64,000 nt of DNA from positions 130,579-194,578 of the forward strand of contig NZ_JBGORW010000004.1 of NCBI RefSeq assembly GCF_041538065.1. The letters are read 5' to 3'. This DNA is from Leptotrichia hongkongensis (GTDB lineage Bacteria > Fusobacteriota > Fusobacteriia > Fusobacteriales > Leptotrichiaceae). A program made the position numbers and the translations under genes. Below are positions 36,043 to 45,805 of the stretch, piece after piece. The notes beneath the pieces are model-generated. The model was not told the origin of the DNA, did not search any database, and saw only the letters and a list, made by a program, of their open reading frames with translations. The first letter of the stretch is position 1, and the number at the start of each line of letters is the position of its first letter.

Positions 36043-38607
36043 TTATTTTTCTTCTTCGGTTAAATCAGGCTCTTCTGTAATTTTTACTACAGAAGCTATT
36101 TTTTCATTATTTCTAACTTTCATTATTCGCACACCTGAAGCTGAACGTCCTATTACAGATATATTATTTACGCTTGTTCTAATTAGTGTACCTTCTGAAG
36201 TAATAAGCATAATTTCATCATTTTCCTTGACAATTTTCACATCTACAATTTTTCCAGTTTTTTCATTCAGTTTTGCATTGATAATTCCTTTTCCACCTCT
36301 TGACTGGAATCTATATTCAGAAAGTTTTGTACGTTTTCCATATCCTTCCTCAGTTATTGTAAGAATTCTCATTTCATCATTATTCATTTCTGAATTAATA
36401 ATTGCAGCACCTACAATTTTGTCCTTATCTCGAAGAGTAATACCTTTTACTCCGGTTGCCCCAGTTCCCATACTTCTTACATCTTTTTCAGAGAATCTTA
36501 TGGCAATACCGTTTCTCGTAGCAACAAAGATTTCATCTTCGCCAGTTCCGCTTGTAAGCCCGATATACATCACTTCATCTTCATCATTTAATCTAATCGC
36601 TCGTTTTCCAGCTTTCATAATATTACTAAACAATGTCAATTCAGATTTTTTAACGACTCCATTTCGTGTTACGAAGAATAAATTCTTATCCTTTTCAAAT
36701 TCACGAACTTTTATTATTGTGCTGACTTTTTCATCATCATCCAGATTTATAATGTTTCCAATCAGTTTTCCACGTGCTTGTTTTCCAGTTTCAGGAATTT
36801 CATAAACTTTTATGCTGAATACTTTTCCTTTCGTTGTGAAAATAAGCAATGTATCAAGAGTTTTGGCTATGTACATATCTTTTACAACATCGTCTTCTAT
36901 TGTATTTGTAGCATTTACTCCGATTCCACCACGTTTTTGTGAACGGTAAGTGTCAATTGCCACACGTTTTACGTAACCTTTTTCTGTAAGTGTTACAACA
37001 ACTTCTTCGTCCTTAATTAAGTCTTCTATGCTGATTTCGGCTCTTGCATTTCTGATTTCAGTTCTACGTTCATCACCAAAATCTTCTTTTAATTTAAGTG
37101 CCTCCTCTTTAATTATACCATATATTTTTGAATCGTCAGATAAAATTCCAGTTAATTCTTCAATTAATAGCATAAGTTCGTTATATTCCTGATTAATTTT
37201 ATCTCTTTCAAGTCCAGTAAGCCTTTGCAATCTCATATCCAGAATTGCTTTTGCCTGAATTTCTGAAAATCCAAATTTTGCAATTAATTCAGTCCGTGCA
37301 ACATTTGCATCCTTTGAAGCACGTATAATTCTAATTACTTCCTCAATATTATCAAGTGCAATTTTGAATCCTTCCAAAATATGAGCCCTATTTTTAGCCT
37401 TTTTCAACTCAAATTCAGTTCTTCTTGTAATTACTTCAAATCTATGTTCCAGATATTTCTGAAGAACCTGCTTCAAATTCAACACTCTTGGTGCATTATC
37501 CACAAGTGCAAGCATAATTACACCAAATGTATTTTGTAAATCAGTAAATTTATAAAGGCTGTTCAGAATTAATTCACTTTCCTCACCTTTTTTCAGCTCA
37601 ATTACAATTCTGATACCATCTCTGTCAGTTTCATCCCGCAAATCAGATATTCCAGTAATTTTCTTCTGTCTTACCAAATCTGCAATTTTTTCAATAAGTC
37701 TGGCTTTATTTACCTGATACGGTAATTCTGTAACAATAATCGACTCTTTTCCAGTTTTTGAAGTTTCAACTTCCACACGTCCTGCAACTCGAAGTTTTCC
37801 ACGTCCAGTTCTATACGCATCATAAATCCCCTGTTTTCCGTTAATTATACCTCCAGTTGGAAAATCTGGACCTTTTATATACGTAATCAGTTCATCAATC
37901 GAAATTTCAGGATTATCAATCAATGCGACAATTCCATCAACGACCTCTCCTAGATTATGTGGTGGAATATTTGTAGCCATTCCGACAGCAATACCATTTG
38001 CTCCATTTAGTAGTAAATTGGGAAGTTTAGCAGGCAATACAACTGGCTCGTCCAAACTTTCATCAAAGTTTTTACGATAGTCTATTGTATCCTTGTTAAT
38101 ATCCGCAAGCAGCTCTTCAGTAATTTTAGCCATTCTAGCTTCTGTATACCGCATTGCCGCCGCTTCATCCCCATCAATCGAACCAAAGTTTCCATGTCCG
38201 TCGATAAGTTCGTATCTCATATTAAAGTCCTGTGCCATTCTAACCATTGCACCATAAACTGATGAATCTCCATGCGGATGGTATTTCCCCAATACATCCC
38301 CGACAATTCTTGCCGATTTCTTAAACGGAGTCTTATGGCTCATTCCCATTTCACTCATGGAAAACAAAATTCTTCTATGCACAGGCTTTAATCCATCACG
38401 CACATCAGGCAACGCACGGCTAACAATTACACTCATTGAATAATCCAAATAAGCCGCCTTTATCTCATCCTCAATATAAACATTAGATTCATTTGATAAA
38501 TCTGTAGCCTTAGGCAACCCCTCCACAATGATTTCCCTATCATCGTTCTCATCTATTTCTGTTATCTCTTCTTCTCTTTCATCGTCATCTCTAAAATCGT
38601 CTGACAT
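36043..38607 (-). CDS. gyrA: DNA gyrase subunit A
   Basis: 854 residues. The N-terminal acidic extension (~40 residues) is longer than usual. The catalytic winged helix has Tyr154 in AAMRYTEAR. The QRDR reads HPHGDSSVYGAMVRMAQ: Ser115 equals E. coli Ser83, while Gly119 stands where E. coli has Asp87. The C-terminal beta-pinwheel includes the GyrA-box-like SQKRGGIGV. With GyrB it introduces negative supercoils. The ATG follows AGAGG. It is separated from gyrB by a restriction-modification pair on the same strand. Confidence 0.97.
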   Translation of the reverse strand: MSDDFRDDDEREEEITEIDENDDREIIVEGLPKATDLSNESNVYIEDEIKAAYLDYSMSVIVSRALPDVRDGLKPVHRRILFSMSEMGMSHKTPFKKSARIVGDVLGKYHPHGDSSVYGAMVRMAQDFNMRYELIDGHGNFGSIDGDEAAAMRYTEARMAKITEELLADINKDTIDYRKNFDESLDEPVVLPAKLPNLLLNGANGIAVGMATNIPPHNLGEVVDGIVALIDNPEISIDELITYIKGPDFPTGGIINGKQGIYDAYRTGRGKLRVAGRVEVETSKTGKESIIVTELPYQVNKARLIEKIADLVRQKKITGISDLRDETDRDGIRIVIELKKGEESELILNSLYKFTDLQNTFGVIMLALVDNAPRVLNLKQVLQKYLEHRFEVITRRTEFELKKAKNRAHILEGFKIALDNIEEVIRIIRASKDANVARTELIAKFGFSEIQAKAILDMRLQRLTGLERDKINQEYNELMLLIEELTGILSDDSKIYGIIKEEALKLKEDFGDERRTEIRNARAEISIEDLIKDEEVVVTLTEKGYVKRVAIDTYRSQKRGGIGVNATNTIEDDVVKDMYIAKTLDTLLIFTTKGKVFSIKVYEIPETGKQARGKLIGNIINLDDDEKVSTIIKVREFEKDKNLFFVTRNGVVKKSELTLFSNIMKAGKRAIRLNDEDEVMYIGLTSGTGEDEIFVATRNGIAIRFSEKDVRSMGTGATGVKGITLRDKDKIVGAAIINSEMNNDEMRILTITEEGYGKRTKLSEYRFQSRGGKGIINAKLNEKTGKIVDVKIVKENDEIMLITSEGTLIRTSVNNISVIGRSASGVRIMKVRNNEKIASVVKITEEPDLTEEEK

Positions 38608-38635
38608 CCTGCACCTCTTTTTTTATTTTTTTAAT

Positions 38636-39424
38636 TTATCTACTTATATATATTTTTTTATATAAATCTAATTTTTTTATAAGTTCTTGTTCCATATTTT
38701 CATTAAAATATATTACTTTAATCCTATAAGGTTTATCTGGCAATAATTCAAATTTATTAACGTCTATCCTATTAAATCTTGTCATATCTTTATTTTTTCC
38801 GGCTTTTAAAACTCTATTTTTATAATATTTTTCTAATTCACCATTCGGCATACAATCTAATGTTATAACTAAAATATCTAAATTGTCTCTATCATATAAA
38901 ATTGTTATAAAATACGAAAGACATATCTTCTCATTTACGCTCCCTTTGTTATAAAAAGTTGGTAATGCTGGTGTATATTTTCTTTCTCCCTTATTTTGCA
39001 CTACTATTTTTCCTTTATAGCTATTCTGATTTTTCCCAACGAAAATACTCGTATCAAAATCTTTGATATTATTTTTTTGAACTGTTTTCATATCTATATG
39101 AATATAGGCATCTTCAACTTCAAAAAATAAATCTGAACCAACAGGCGATGAATTTGGCTGTCCTATTCCTTTTCCATTTAATAATGCGTAAACAATCCTT
39201 TCGGCACCTACAGCAAAATCACTTATTTTTTTTCCTTTTTTATCTTTTTCTTTTCCGTATAAATCCTGCCAATCCTTTTTTATCTTTTCTTTTGTTTTGA
39301 ATCCAAAAAACATCTCATCTTCAGCAAATTTCAAAAAATAATAGTACTTATTCAGATATTTTAACTCAAGTTCTTCTATCCACTTCAATTCTTCCATTTC
39401 TTTTTCTGATATTTTGTTCTTCAT
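38636..39424 (-). CDS. Type II restriction endonuclease, partner of the adjacent 5-methylcytosine methylase
   Basis: 262 residues from the ATG at 39424. The candidate PD-(D/E)XK core is VGSDLFFEVEDAYIHIDMKT, with Asp98, Asp111 and Lys113. ISDFAVGAERIVYALLNG precedes it. The family resembles NgoBV/NlaIV-type enzymes, but that is from memory only. Start choice: AAAGGA lies ~9 nt before this ATG inside the methylase 3' end, so the genes overlap by 59 bp; a more upstream ATG at 39463 is possible. The recognition site is not readable. Placement next to the methylase supports a complete type II system inserted in the gyrase operon. Confidence 0.78.
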   Translation of the reverse strand: MKNKISEKEMEELKWIEELELKYLNKYYYFLKFAEDEMFFGFKTKEKIKKDWQDLYGKEKDKKGKKISDFAVGAERIVYALLNGKGIGQPNSSPVGSDLFFEVEDAYIHIDMKTVQKNNIKDFDTSIFVGKNQNSYKGKIVVQNKGERKYTPALPTFYNKGSVNEKICLSYFITILYDRDNLDILVITLDCMPNGELEKYYKNRVLKAGKNKDMTRFNRIDVNKFELLPDKPYRIKVIYFNENMEQELIKKLDLYKKIYISR

Positions 39425-40706
39425 ATTTAATATTTCCTTTTTCAAAATTTTTTTCATATTCATCTAATTTTTTTATTATTTCTAAACCAATTTTTTCAGC
39501 CAGCAGTACTGGGACAGCATTTCCTATCTGTCTGTATTGGGAACTTAAATTTCCTGAAAATACGAAACTGTCCGGAAATGTTTGAAGCATTGCACATTCT
39601 CTGGCAGATAGCCGTCTTTTCTTATTGACATGAATTTCAGGAGACGTTGCTGTTATTGTATCGCTAACCCTGTTCCAGTTGGTTATTCGTAAAGATTGTT
39701 CAAATTTTATGGGCTTTTCTATAAATTCTGTAACAACTTTGTCATATTTATCATCAAACTTTAAAATTTTTTTCAACTTCCACCAGTCACTCGGTTTTGG
39801 TATACTTCCAGATTTATTATCTTTTCTAAACCAGTGTCCTGCCGTATGTTTGTAACCAAAGTAGTTATCTATTTTTTTTGTTGTCCATTCAGATTTGTCA
39901 CGATAATACCTCAAGTAGTCACATATATCCGCTTGATTAACTTCATGTTTTCTTCCCCAAAATGTATCTTTAACACTTGTGTTTGCAATATGATTATAAA
40001 TTTTTCTTTTACCAACTTTAACAAAGTCATTTAATTTGTCGTTCTGAACATCAATTTCACTTAAAAAGCCTATTGTCTGCTCTACCGTTATATATGGTTT
40101 CAAATTTGTTCCTTTTAATTTTTCATCGAATAACAAATAATTCTCTTCGCCAGGAAATAAATCAGCATGTGTCTTTTTAGGGTAAGGATTTTTTAACCCT
40201 AGTCGATTACCCATTATAATAACTCTTTCTCTTTGTTGCGGTACACCATAATCTGCAGCATTTAATAATTTTACGTCCACTTTATATCCTAAATCTTCAA
40301 AATCTTTTAGAATCATTTTTATAACTTCCCCGTTATGTAAGCTAAGGATACCTTTTACATTTTCCGCAATAAAAAATTTAGGTTTTTTATCTTTTATTAT
40401 TCTCAACATTTCTTTATACAAAAAATTTCTTTTATCTTCCATTGATCGATTTTTATTTGCGATAGAAAAACCTTGACATGGAAATCCTCCTATTATCAAG
40501 TCAACTTCCCCTTTTTTTAGCGGAATCTCTTTACTTGAAATCATTGTTATATCACCTAAAACTATATGATTTCCAATATTTCTTCTGTATGTTTCAACTG
40601 CATCTTTTTCAAAATCATTAGCCCAAATAACTTCAAATCCAGCTTTTATAATTCCTAAATCCATTCCACCAGCACCTGAAAATAAAGATATAACTTTTTT
40701 TTTCAT
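39366..40706 (-). CDS. DNA (cytosine-5)-methyltransferase of a type II restriction-modification system
   Basis: 446 residues. Motif I is SLFSGAGGMDLG, motif IV GGFPCQGFS (catalytic Cys77), motif VI ENVKGI, motif VIII QQRERV and motif X QIGNAVPVLLA. A variable region of ~150 residues between VIII and IX determines the target. It protects DNA from the endonuclease encoded immediately downstream. Start choice: the ATG at 40706 follows GGGGGAAAG; an earlier in-frame ATG at 40742 would begin 6 bp after gyrB. The last ~25 residues are encoded in the region overlapping the endonuclease gene. Confidence 0.93.
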   Translation of the reverse strand: MKKKVISLFSGAGGMDLGIIKAGFEVIWANDFEKDAVETYRRNIGNHIVLGDITMISSKEIPLKKGEVDLIIGGFPCQGFSIANKNRSMEDKRNFLYKEMLRIIKDKKPKFFIAENVKGILSLHNGEVIKMILKDFEDLGYKVDVKLLNAADYGVPQQRERVIIMGNRLGLKNPYPKKTHADLFPGEENYLLFDEKLKGTNLKPYITVEQTIGFLSEIDVQNDKLNDFVKVGKRKIYNHIANTSVKDTFWGRKHEVNQADICDYLRYYRDKSEWTTKKIDNYFGYKHTAGHWFRKDNKSGSIPKPSDWWKLKKILKFDDKYDKVVTEFIEKPIKFEQSLRITNWNRVSDTITATSPEIHVNKKRRLSARECAMLQTFPDSFVFSGNLSSQYRQIGNAVPVLLAEKIGLEIIKKLDEYEKNFEKGNIKYEEQNIRKRNGRIEVDRRT

Positions 40707-40747
40707 CTTTCCCCCATAATTCCAATATTTCTTAAAATTCATAAATT

Positions 40748-42730
40748 TTATATATCCAAATTCCTTACATAATTTGCATTATCCTCGATAAATTTCCTTC
40801 TTGGCTCAACTTTATCCCCCATCAGAATATTAAACATCTTATCGGCATAGGAAGCGTCTTCCATTGATACTTTTAACAATGTTCTTACTTCTGGATCAAG
40901 TGTTGTTTCCCAAAGCTGTTCCGGGTTCATTTCTCCTAGCCCTTTATAACGCTGGATTGTGTATTTTCTTCCTTCTCCTTCCAGCACTCTTGTTACTTGT
41001 TTCATCTGATCATCTGAATAGGCGTATCTGATTGCTTTTCCAGCCTGAATTTTATATAAAGGAGGCTGTGCGATGTAGATGTAGCCTTCGTTAATTAATT
41101 CTCTCAGATGTCTGTAGAAGAAAGTTAGCATTAATGTTCTAATGTGAGCTCCGTCAACATCGGCATCTGTCATAATTACGATTTTATGGTATCTTAGTTT
41201 TTTTAAGTCCATTTCTTCGCCAAATCCAGCTCCAAAAGCTGTAATCATTGCTCTAATTTCTGCATTTTCCAGAGCTTTATGCACTCCTGATTTTTCTACG
41301 TTTAAGATTTTTCCACGAAGTGGCAATATTGCCTGAAATCTTCTGTCTCTTCCTTGTTTTGCAGAACCTCCTGCTGAGTTTCCTTCGACTATGAAAATTT
41401 CTGATTCAGCTGGGTCTTTTGAAGAGCAGTCTGCCAGTTTACCAGGCAGTGATCCTACTTCCAATGTATTTTTTCTAAGTACAAGCTCTCTTGCTTTTTT
41501 CGCTGCTTCTCTTGCTCTTTTTGACATTGCCATTTTTTCAATAATTTTTTCAGCTGCCTTTGGATGGTCTTCTAGATAGAATTTCAAGTTGCTTCCAACA
41601 ATATTTGATACAATCCCTGTAACTTCACTATTTCCAAGTTTTGTTTTTGTCTGTCCTTCAAATTGAGGTTCGGGTATTTTTACACTTATTACACAGACAA
41701 GACCTTCTCTTACATCTGTTCCTTGAAATGTCCCATTTTTATCCTTGATTAAGTTCATCTGTTTTGCAATATCATTAATTGTTCTTGTAAGCGCAGTTCT
41801 AAATCCGCTGACATGAGTTCCGCCTTCATGAGTATTTATATTATTTACAAATGAATAAACTGTTTCTCTTTGTGAAGTTGTGTAATTCATCGCAATTTCC
41901 ACTTCCACAAATTTTGCACCTCGCTGTTTTATCACCGTGTTTCCATCTTCATCCTCAGTTTCTACTTCCTTAGCTTCCTCAATTTGCATTGTATCAGCCA
42001 TATAAATCACATCATCAACGATTTTTTCCTCATCAATAATTTCATTTAAAAAGTCCTTTATTCCACCTTCAAATAAAAATTCTTCAGCTTTTATATTTTC
42101 AGCATTTCTCTCATCAGCCAGTTCAATTTTTAAGCCTTTGTTCAAATATGCCAATTCCTTTAAACGTGATTCCAGTACAGAATAATCGTAAACTGTTGTT
42201 TCGAATATCTCATCATCAGCCTTAAATCTAATTACAGTTCCGTGTGCATCAGCATCTGCCACGCCAATTTCTTCCACAGGCGAAGTTGGCACACCACGCT
42301 GATATGTCTGTCTAAAAATCTTTCCATCACGTGTTACAGTTGCCTCAAGCCATTCTGACAAAGCATTTACGACAGATACACCAACTCCGTGAAGTCCCCC
42401 TGACACTTTATAATTATCATTGTCAAATTTTCCTCCAGCGTGAAGCACAGTAAGTACAACTTCCAATGTTGATTTCCCAGTTTTATGCATTCCCACAGGG
42501 ATTCCACGTCCATTGTCAGATACCTCAATAATATTCCCTTCAAGTATCTTTACAGTAATTTTATCACAAATTCCAGCAAGTGCTTCGTCTACACTGTTAT
42601 CTACAATTTCCCATACTAGATGGTGAAGTCCACGTGCTGAAGTTGATCCGATATACATTCCTGGACGCTTTCTAACTGCTTCCAGCCCTTCCAGAACGGT
42701 AATCGCCTCTGCTCCATAATTATTATCCAT
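40748..42730 (-). CDS. gyrB: DNA gyrase subunit B
   Basis: 660 residues. The GHKL ATPase domain has VDNSVDEALAG, SDNGRGIP and GLHGVGVSVVNALS. The TOPRIM domain has IVEGNSAGGSAKQGRDRR and MTDADVDGAHIRTL; the catalytic Glu is in VEG, and Asn451 replaces the Asp that equals E. coli Asp426. The C-terminal YKGLGEMNPEQLWETT is conserved. The ATG follows GGAGG. Its 3' neighbour is a restriction-modification pair and then gyrA. Confidence 0.97.
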   Translation of the reverse strand: MDNNYGAEAITVLEGLEAVRKRPGMYIGSTSARGLHHLVWEIVDNSVDEALAGICDKITVKILEGNIIEVSDNGRGIPVGMHKTGKSTLEVVLTVLHAGGKFDNDNYKVSGGLHGVGVSVVNALSEWLEATVTRDGKIFRQTYQRGVPTSPVEEIGVADADAHGTVIRFKADDEIFETTVYDYSVLESRLKELAYLNKGLKIELADERNAENIKAEEFLFEGGIKDFLNEIIDEEKIVDDVIYMADTMQIEEAKEVETEDEDGNTVIKQRGAKFVEVEIAMNYTTSQRETVYSFVNNINTHEGGTHVSGFRTALTRTINDIAKQMNLIKDKNGTFQGTDVREGLVCVISVKIPEPQFEGQTKTKLGNSEVTGIVSNIVGSNLKFYLEDHPKAAEKIIEKMAMSKRAREAAKKARELVLRKNTLEVGSLPGKLADCSSKDPAESEIFIVEGNSAGGSAKQGRDRRFQAILPLRGKILNVEKSGVHKALENAEIRAMITAFGAGFGEEMDLKKLRYHKIVIMTDADVDGAHIRTLMLTFFYRHLRELINEGYIYIAQPPLYKIQAGKAIRYAYSDDQMKQVTRVLEGEGRKYTIQRYKGLGEMNPEQLWETTLDPEVRTLLKVSMEDASYADKMFNILMGDKVEPRRKFIEDNANYVRNLDI

Positions 42731-42789
42731 TATTTATTTCCTCCATTTTATCCAAAACTTTTCATATTTTTTATAAAATATAATAAAAT

Positions 42790-44157
42790 CTATTTTCCAA
42801 CACAAAAATTTCCAAATACATGATCTAAAATATCTTCGGACGATATTTCTCCAGTAATCTCTGAAAGTGAATCCAGAGCTTCTTTCAAATCTACAGAAAT
42901 TAAGTCCATAGGAAGTCCCATATCTATTGTTTCAAAAATATTTCTTATTGCGTCTTTTGTTTTCTCAAGTGCTGTTTTGTGACGAATATTTGTAATTATC
43001 AGTTTTTCTGATGAGTTTTCCACATCTTCTTCTACAATATATGAATAGATTTTTTCTTGCATATCTTCAATTCCAATATTGTCTTTTGCCGAAATTTCAA
43101 CAATATTTTCCAAGTTATACCCTTCAAGATTAATTTTTTTATTTAAATCAATCTTATTCAATAATACTATAACTTTCTTTTTATTTTCTTTTATCTGATT
43201 TATAACTTCTATATCCTCATTTTCCAGCTCCTTTGAAGCATCCAGTACAAGAAGCACCAAATCAGCCTTTTCAATAAACTGCTTAGACTTTTCTACACCA
43301 ATATTTTCCACAATGTCATCAGTTTTTCTAATTCCTGCTGTATCAACCAGAACCAAGGGAATTCCTTTTATATTGATTATTTCCTCAATAACATCTCTCG
43401 TAGTCCCAGCAATATGCGTTACAATGGCACGCTCTTCATGAAGCAGAGCATTTAGCAATGTCGATTTCCCAACATTTGGTTTTCCCACAATAACTGTCTT
43501 TATTCCCTCTTTTATTTTTTTTCCTGTATTATATGAATCAATTAACCGATTTGCTTCTTCATATACTTTTTCAAGATTATCTCTAAGTTCTACTGGCAAC
43601 GGATCGTCAATTCCTTCTTCAGGATAATCCAGCACTACATTTACATGTGCTGTAATATCTAGCAAAGCCTTCTTAAATTCATTAACTTTATCACGCAAGT
43701 CCCCTCTTAACTGATCGAGCGACAGTGATACGCTCTTTTCTGTTTTTCCCTGAATAATATCCATAACCGCCTCAGCCTGTGACAAGTCTATACGTCCATT
43801 CATAAATGCTCGCTTTGTAAATTCACCACTTTCAGCATGTCTTGCTCCATTTCTTAACACAAGTTCAAGCACTTTTTCCGAAACAAGTGTTCCACCGTGG
43901 CAATTTATTTCCACAATATCTTCACAGGTATAGCTTTTTGGAGCTTTTAGCCTTACAGCCATTACTTCATCTACTATTTTTTCTCCATCCTTGATAAATC
44001 CATAATTTAATTTATAAAAACCCAAATCAGCATTTGGGTTTTTTTTAATAAATATTTTGTCCAGTATTTCAAATGATTTATCGCCGGATATTCTTATTAT
44101 GGCAATCCCGCCTTCACCTTTTGGAGTGGAAATCGCCGCAATTGTATCAAACAACAT
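42790..44157 (-). CDS. mnmE: tRNA uridine-5-carboxymethylaminomethyl modification GTPase
   Basis: 455 residues. The N-terminal tetrahydrofolate-binding domain starts DTIAAISTPKGEGGIAIIRI. The helical domain carries the G domain with GKPNVGKSTLLN, a DTAGI (G3) and NKIDLN (G4) motif. The C-terminus ends CVGK, the conserved C(I/L/V)GK that binds one-carbon folate. With MnmG (at 57406) it makes cmnm5U34 in tRNA. The ATG follows GAGGG. It lies 68 bp after jag in the rpmH-yidC cluster order. Confidence 0.97.
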   Translation of the reverse strand: MLFDTIAAISTPKGEGGIAIIRISGDKSFEILDKIFIKKNPNADLGFYKLNYGFIKDGEKIVDEVMAVRLKAPKSYTCEDIVEINCHGGTLVSEKVLELVLRNGARHAESGEFTKRAFMNGRIDLSQAEAVMDIIQGKTEKSVSLSLDQLRGDLRDKVNEFKKALLDITAHVNVVLDYPEEGIDDPLPVELRDNLEKVYEEANRLIDSYNTGKKIKEGIKTVIVGKPNVGKSTLLNALLHEERAIVTHIAGTTRDVIEEIINIKGIPLVLVDTAGIRKTDDIVENIGVEKSKQFIEKADLVLLVLDASKELENEDIEVINQIKENKKKVIVLLNKIDLNKKINLEGYNLENIVEISAKDNIGIEDMQEKIYSYIVEEDVENSSEKLIITNIRHKTALEKTKDAIRNIFETIDMGLPMDLISVDLKEALDSLSEITGEISSEDILDHVFGNFCVGK

Positions 44158-44225
44158 TTTATCCCTCTATTTTCTAAAATCATTTTTCAATTTTATTTTT
44201 TACCTATAATTTTAAACACAATAGT

Positions 44226-45044
44226 TTAATTTTTTTCATCAAGTTTTCTAATAACTAAATATCTTTTTGGCTCTTCCCCAACACTCTCAGTTTTTAGCCC
44301 TTCCATAAATGAAATTTCTTCATGAATAATTTTACGTTCACGCGCAGCCATTGGGTTCAGCTTTACAGCATTTCCAGTTGCTAAAACTGCTTTACCTTTT
44401 TTTCTTGCCAAATCTCTTAATGATTTTTCACGTTTTTCTTTATAATTGTTAGAATCTATAGAAATTTTCAGATTTTTAAATTTTTTAGTTGTACTGATTA
44501 AATATTCCAAGTTATTTAAGGCACTCCCTTTTTCACCAATTAAAAATCTCATATCTTTTCCATCAAGAATAACTAGATATTTACCATTATTTTCTTTTTT
44601 TACATTTATAATCTTTATATCTAATTTTGCATTTACTATAAATTCCTTGAAAAATCCTCTGATTTTATCTATATTTGTATCATCCTGACTATTTTGAATA
44701 ACTTTTTCTTCATTTTCAGGGCTTTCATTTCTATAGTTTTTTCTAATGTTATTTTTTTTAGAATCATAATTATTTTGATTTTTTACATCTTTTTTTTCTT
44801 TTTTGGAAATTTTCTCTTCATTTTGTATTCTTGGTTTTTCTGTTTTTACATCACTTGATTTCAAATCAGATTTTTTAACAATTTCAATTTCATATTCACC
44901 TTTTATATTGATAAATAATATTTTTTTAGGATGTTTCAAAACTTTTACCTGATAAGTTTCATCTTCTTTTAAAGTCAATGAACGGCTTACCATATTTTTA
45001 AGTTCTTCCTCATTTTGTGCCTTTAATACTATCTTTTCCATCAT
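44226..45044 (-). CDS. jag: Jag/KhpB RNA-binding protein
   Basis: 272 residues. An N-terminal Jag_N domain (MEKIVLKAQNEEELKNMVSR) is followed by a ~70-residue Lys/Asn/Glu-rich linker, a KH domain (RFLIGEKGSALNNLEYLIST) and an R3H domain (ARERKIIHEEISF). KhpB binds RNA with KhpA and influences cell elongation and division in Gram-positive bacteria. The start is one of two ATGs at 45044 and 45041, behind AAGGAAG; it overlaps the yidC 3' end by 35 bp, so translation is probably coupled to yidC. Confidence 0.9.
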   Translation of the reverse strand: MMEKIVLKAQNEEELKNMVSRSLTLKEDETYQVKVLKHPKKILFINIKGEYEIEIVKKSDLKSSDVKTEKPRIQNEEKISKKEKKDVKNQNNYDSKKNNIRKNYRNESPENEEKVIQNSQDDTNIDKIRGFFKEFIVNAKLDIKIINVKKENNGKYLVILDGKDMRFLIGEKGSALNNLEYLISTTKKFKNLKISIDSNNYKEKREKSLRDLARKKGKAVLATGNAVKLNPMAARERKIIHEEISFMEGLKTESVGEEPKRYLVIRKLDEKN

Positions 45045-45780
45045 CACTTCTTCCTTTCAAAATGAAATACTGCTGAACTAATGACAAAGCTCCCGAAACT
45101 AAGTAATACAAGGTTACCCCTGACGGCATATTATAAAATATGAACAGCATCATAAGAGGCATCATATAAAGCATTGTCTGCATCTGCTGATTGCTTTCCT
45201 GTCCACTAGTTGCGCTCGTCATTATTTTCTGCTGAATATACGTCACTCCTACATTTAAGATTGGTAATAAATTTAAAGCCAAAGGATTTATTATAATAGG
45301 CTTTCTCATTAATGGGAAATGTATTATTATCTTCCCTAATTTAAATATTTCTGTAAAATTTATAAACATATCAGGTTTTTTTAAATTAAACCACAAAAAT
45401 TTTGCGTCTGATGGTATTGTATTCCCAATAAAAGCCCAATATAGCGCTACAAACACTGGCATCTGAATTAACAATGGCAGACATCCTGCTAATGGATTAG
45501 CTCCACTTTCACGATAAAGTTCTGCTGTTTTTTGTCGATATTCTTCAGGATTATCTTTGTATTTTTCTTTTATTTTTTCAAGTTCAGGCTGTAATTCTCT
45601 CATTTTTTTCATTGATTTTTCTTGTTTTAACGTTAATGGAAAAACTATTATTCTCATTAAAATTGTTATTATAATTATAGCAATCCCATACTTACCTGCT
45701 ATACCAAATTTTCCTACCATATCCGCTATTTTTTCTAAAAGAAAAACGACGGTATTTTCAAGTATTTTTATTCTGAACAT
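45010..45780 (-). CDS. yidC: YidC/Oxa1 membrane protein insertase, short form
   Basis: 256 residues with five predicted helices. A basic loop after YGIAIIIITILMRIIVFPLTL and the hydrophilic-groove Arg are in place, and LAGCLPLLIQMPVFVALYWAF is conserved. It lacks the ~300-residue periplasmic domain of Proteobacteria and has no lipobox, unlike Bacillus SpoIIIJ. It inserts inner-membrane proteins with or without SecYEG. The ATG follows GGAGG. It sits between yidD and jag. Confidence 0.95.
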   Translation of the reverse strand: MFRIKILENTVVFLLEKIADMVGKFGIAGKYGIAIIIITILMRIIVFPLTLKQEKSMKKMRELQPELEKIKEKYKDNPEEYRQKTAELYRESGANPLAGCLPLLIQMPVFVALYWAFIGNTIPSDAKFLWFNLKKPDMFINFTEIFKLGKIIIHFPLMRKPIIINPLALNLLPILNVGVTYIQQKIMTSATSGQESNQQMQTMLYMMPLMMLFIFYNMPSGVTLYYLVSGALSLVQQYFILKGRSDDGKDSIKGTK

Positions 45781-45805
45781 TTATTTTTTCCTCCATTATG
45801 TTTTT

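Noticed and set aside
36227..36805. 192-codon plus-strand frame opposite gyrA
   Set aside because: It lies wholly antisense to a conserved gene and its peptide is a Ser/Pro/Phe-rich shadow without family motifs.
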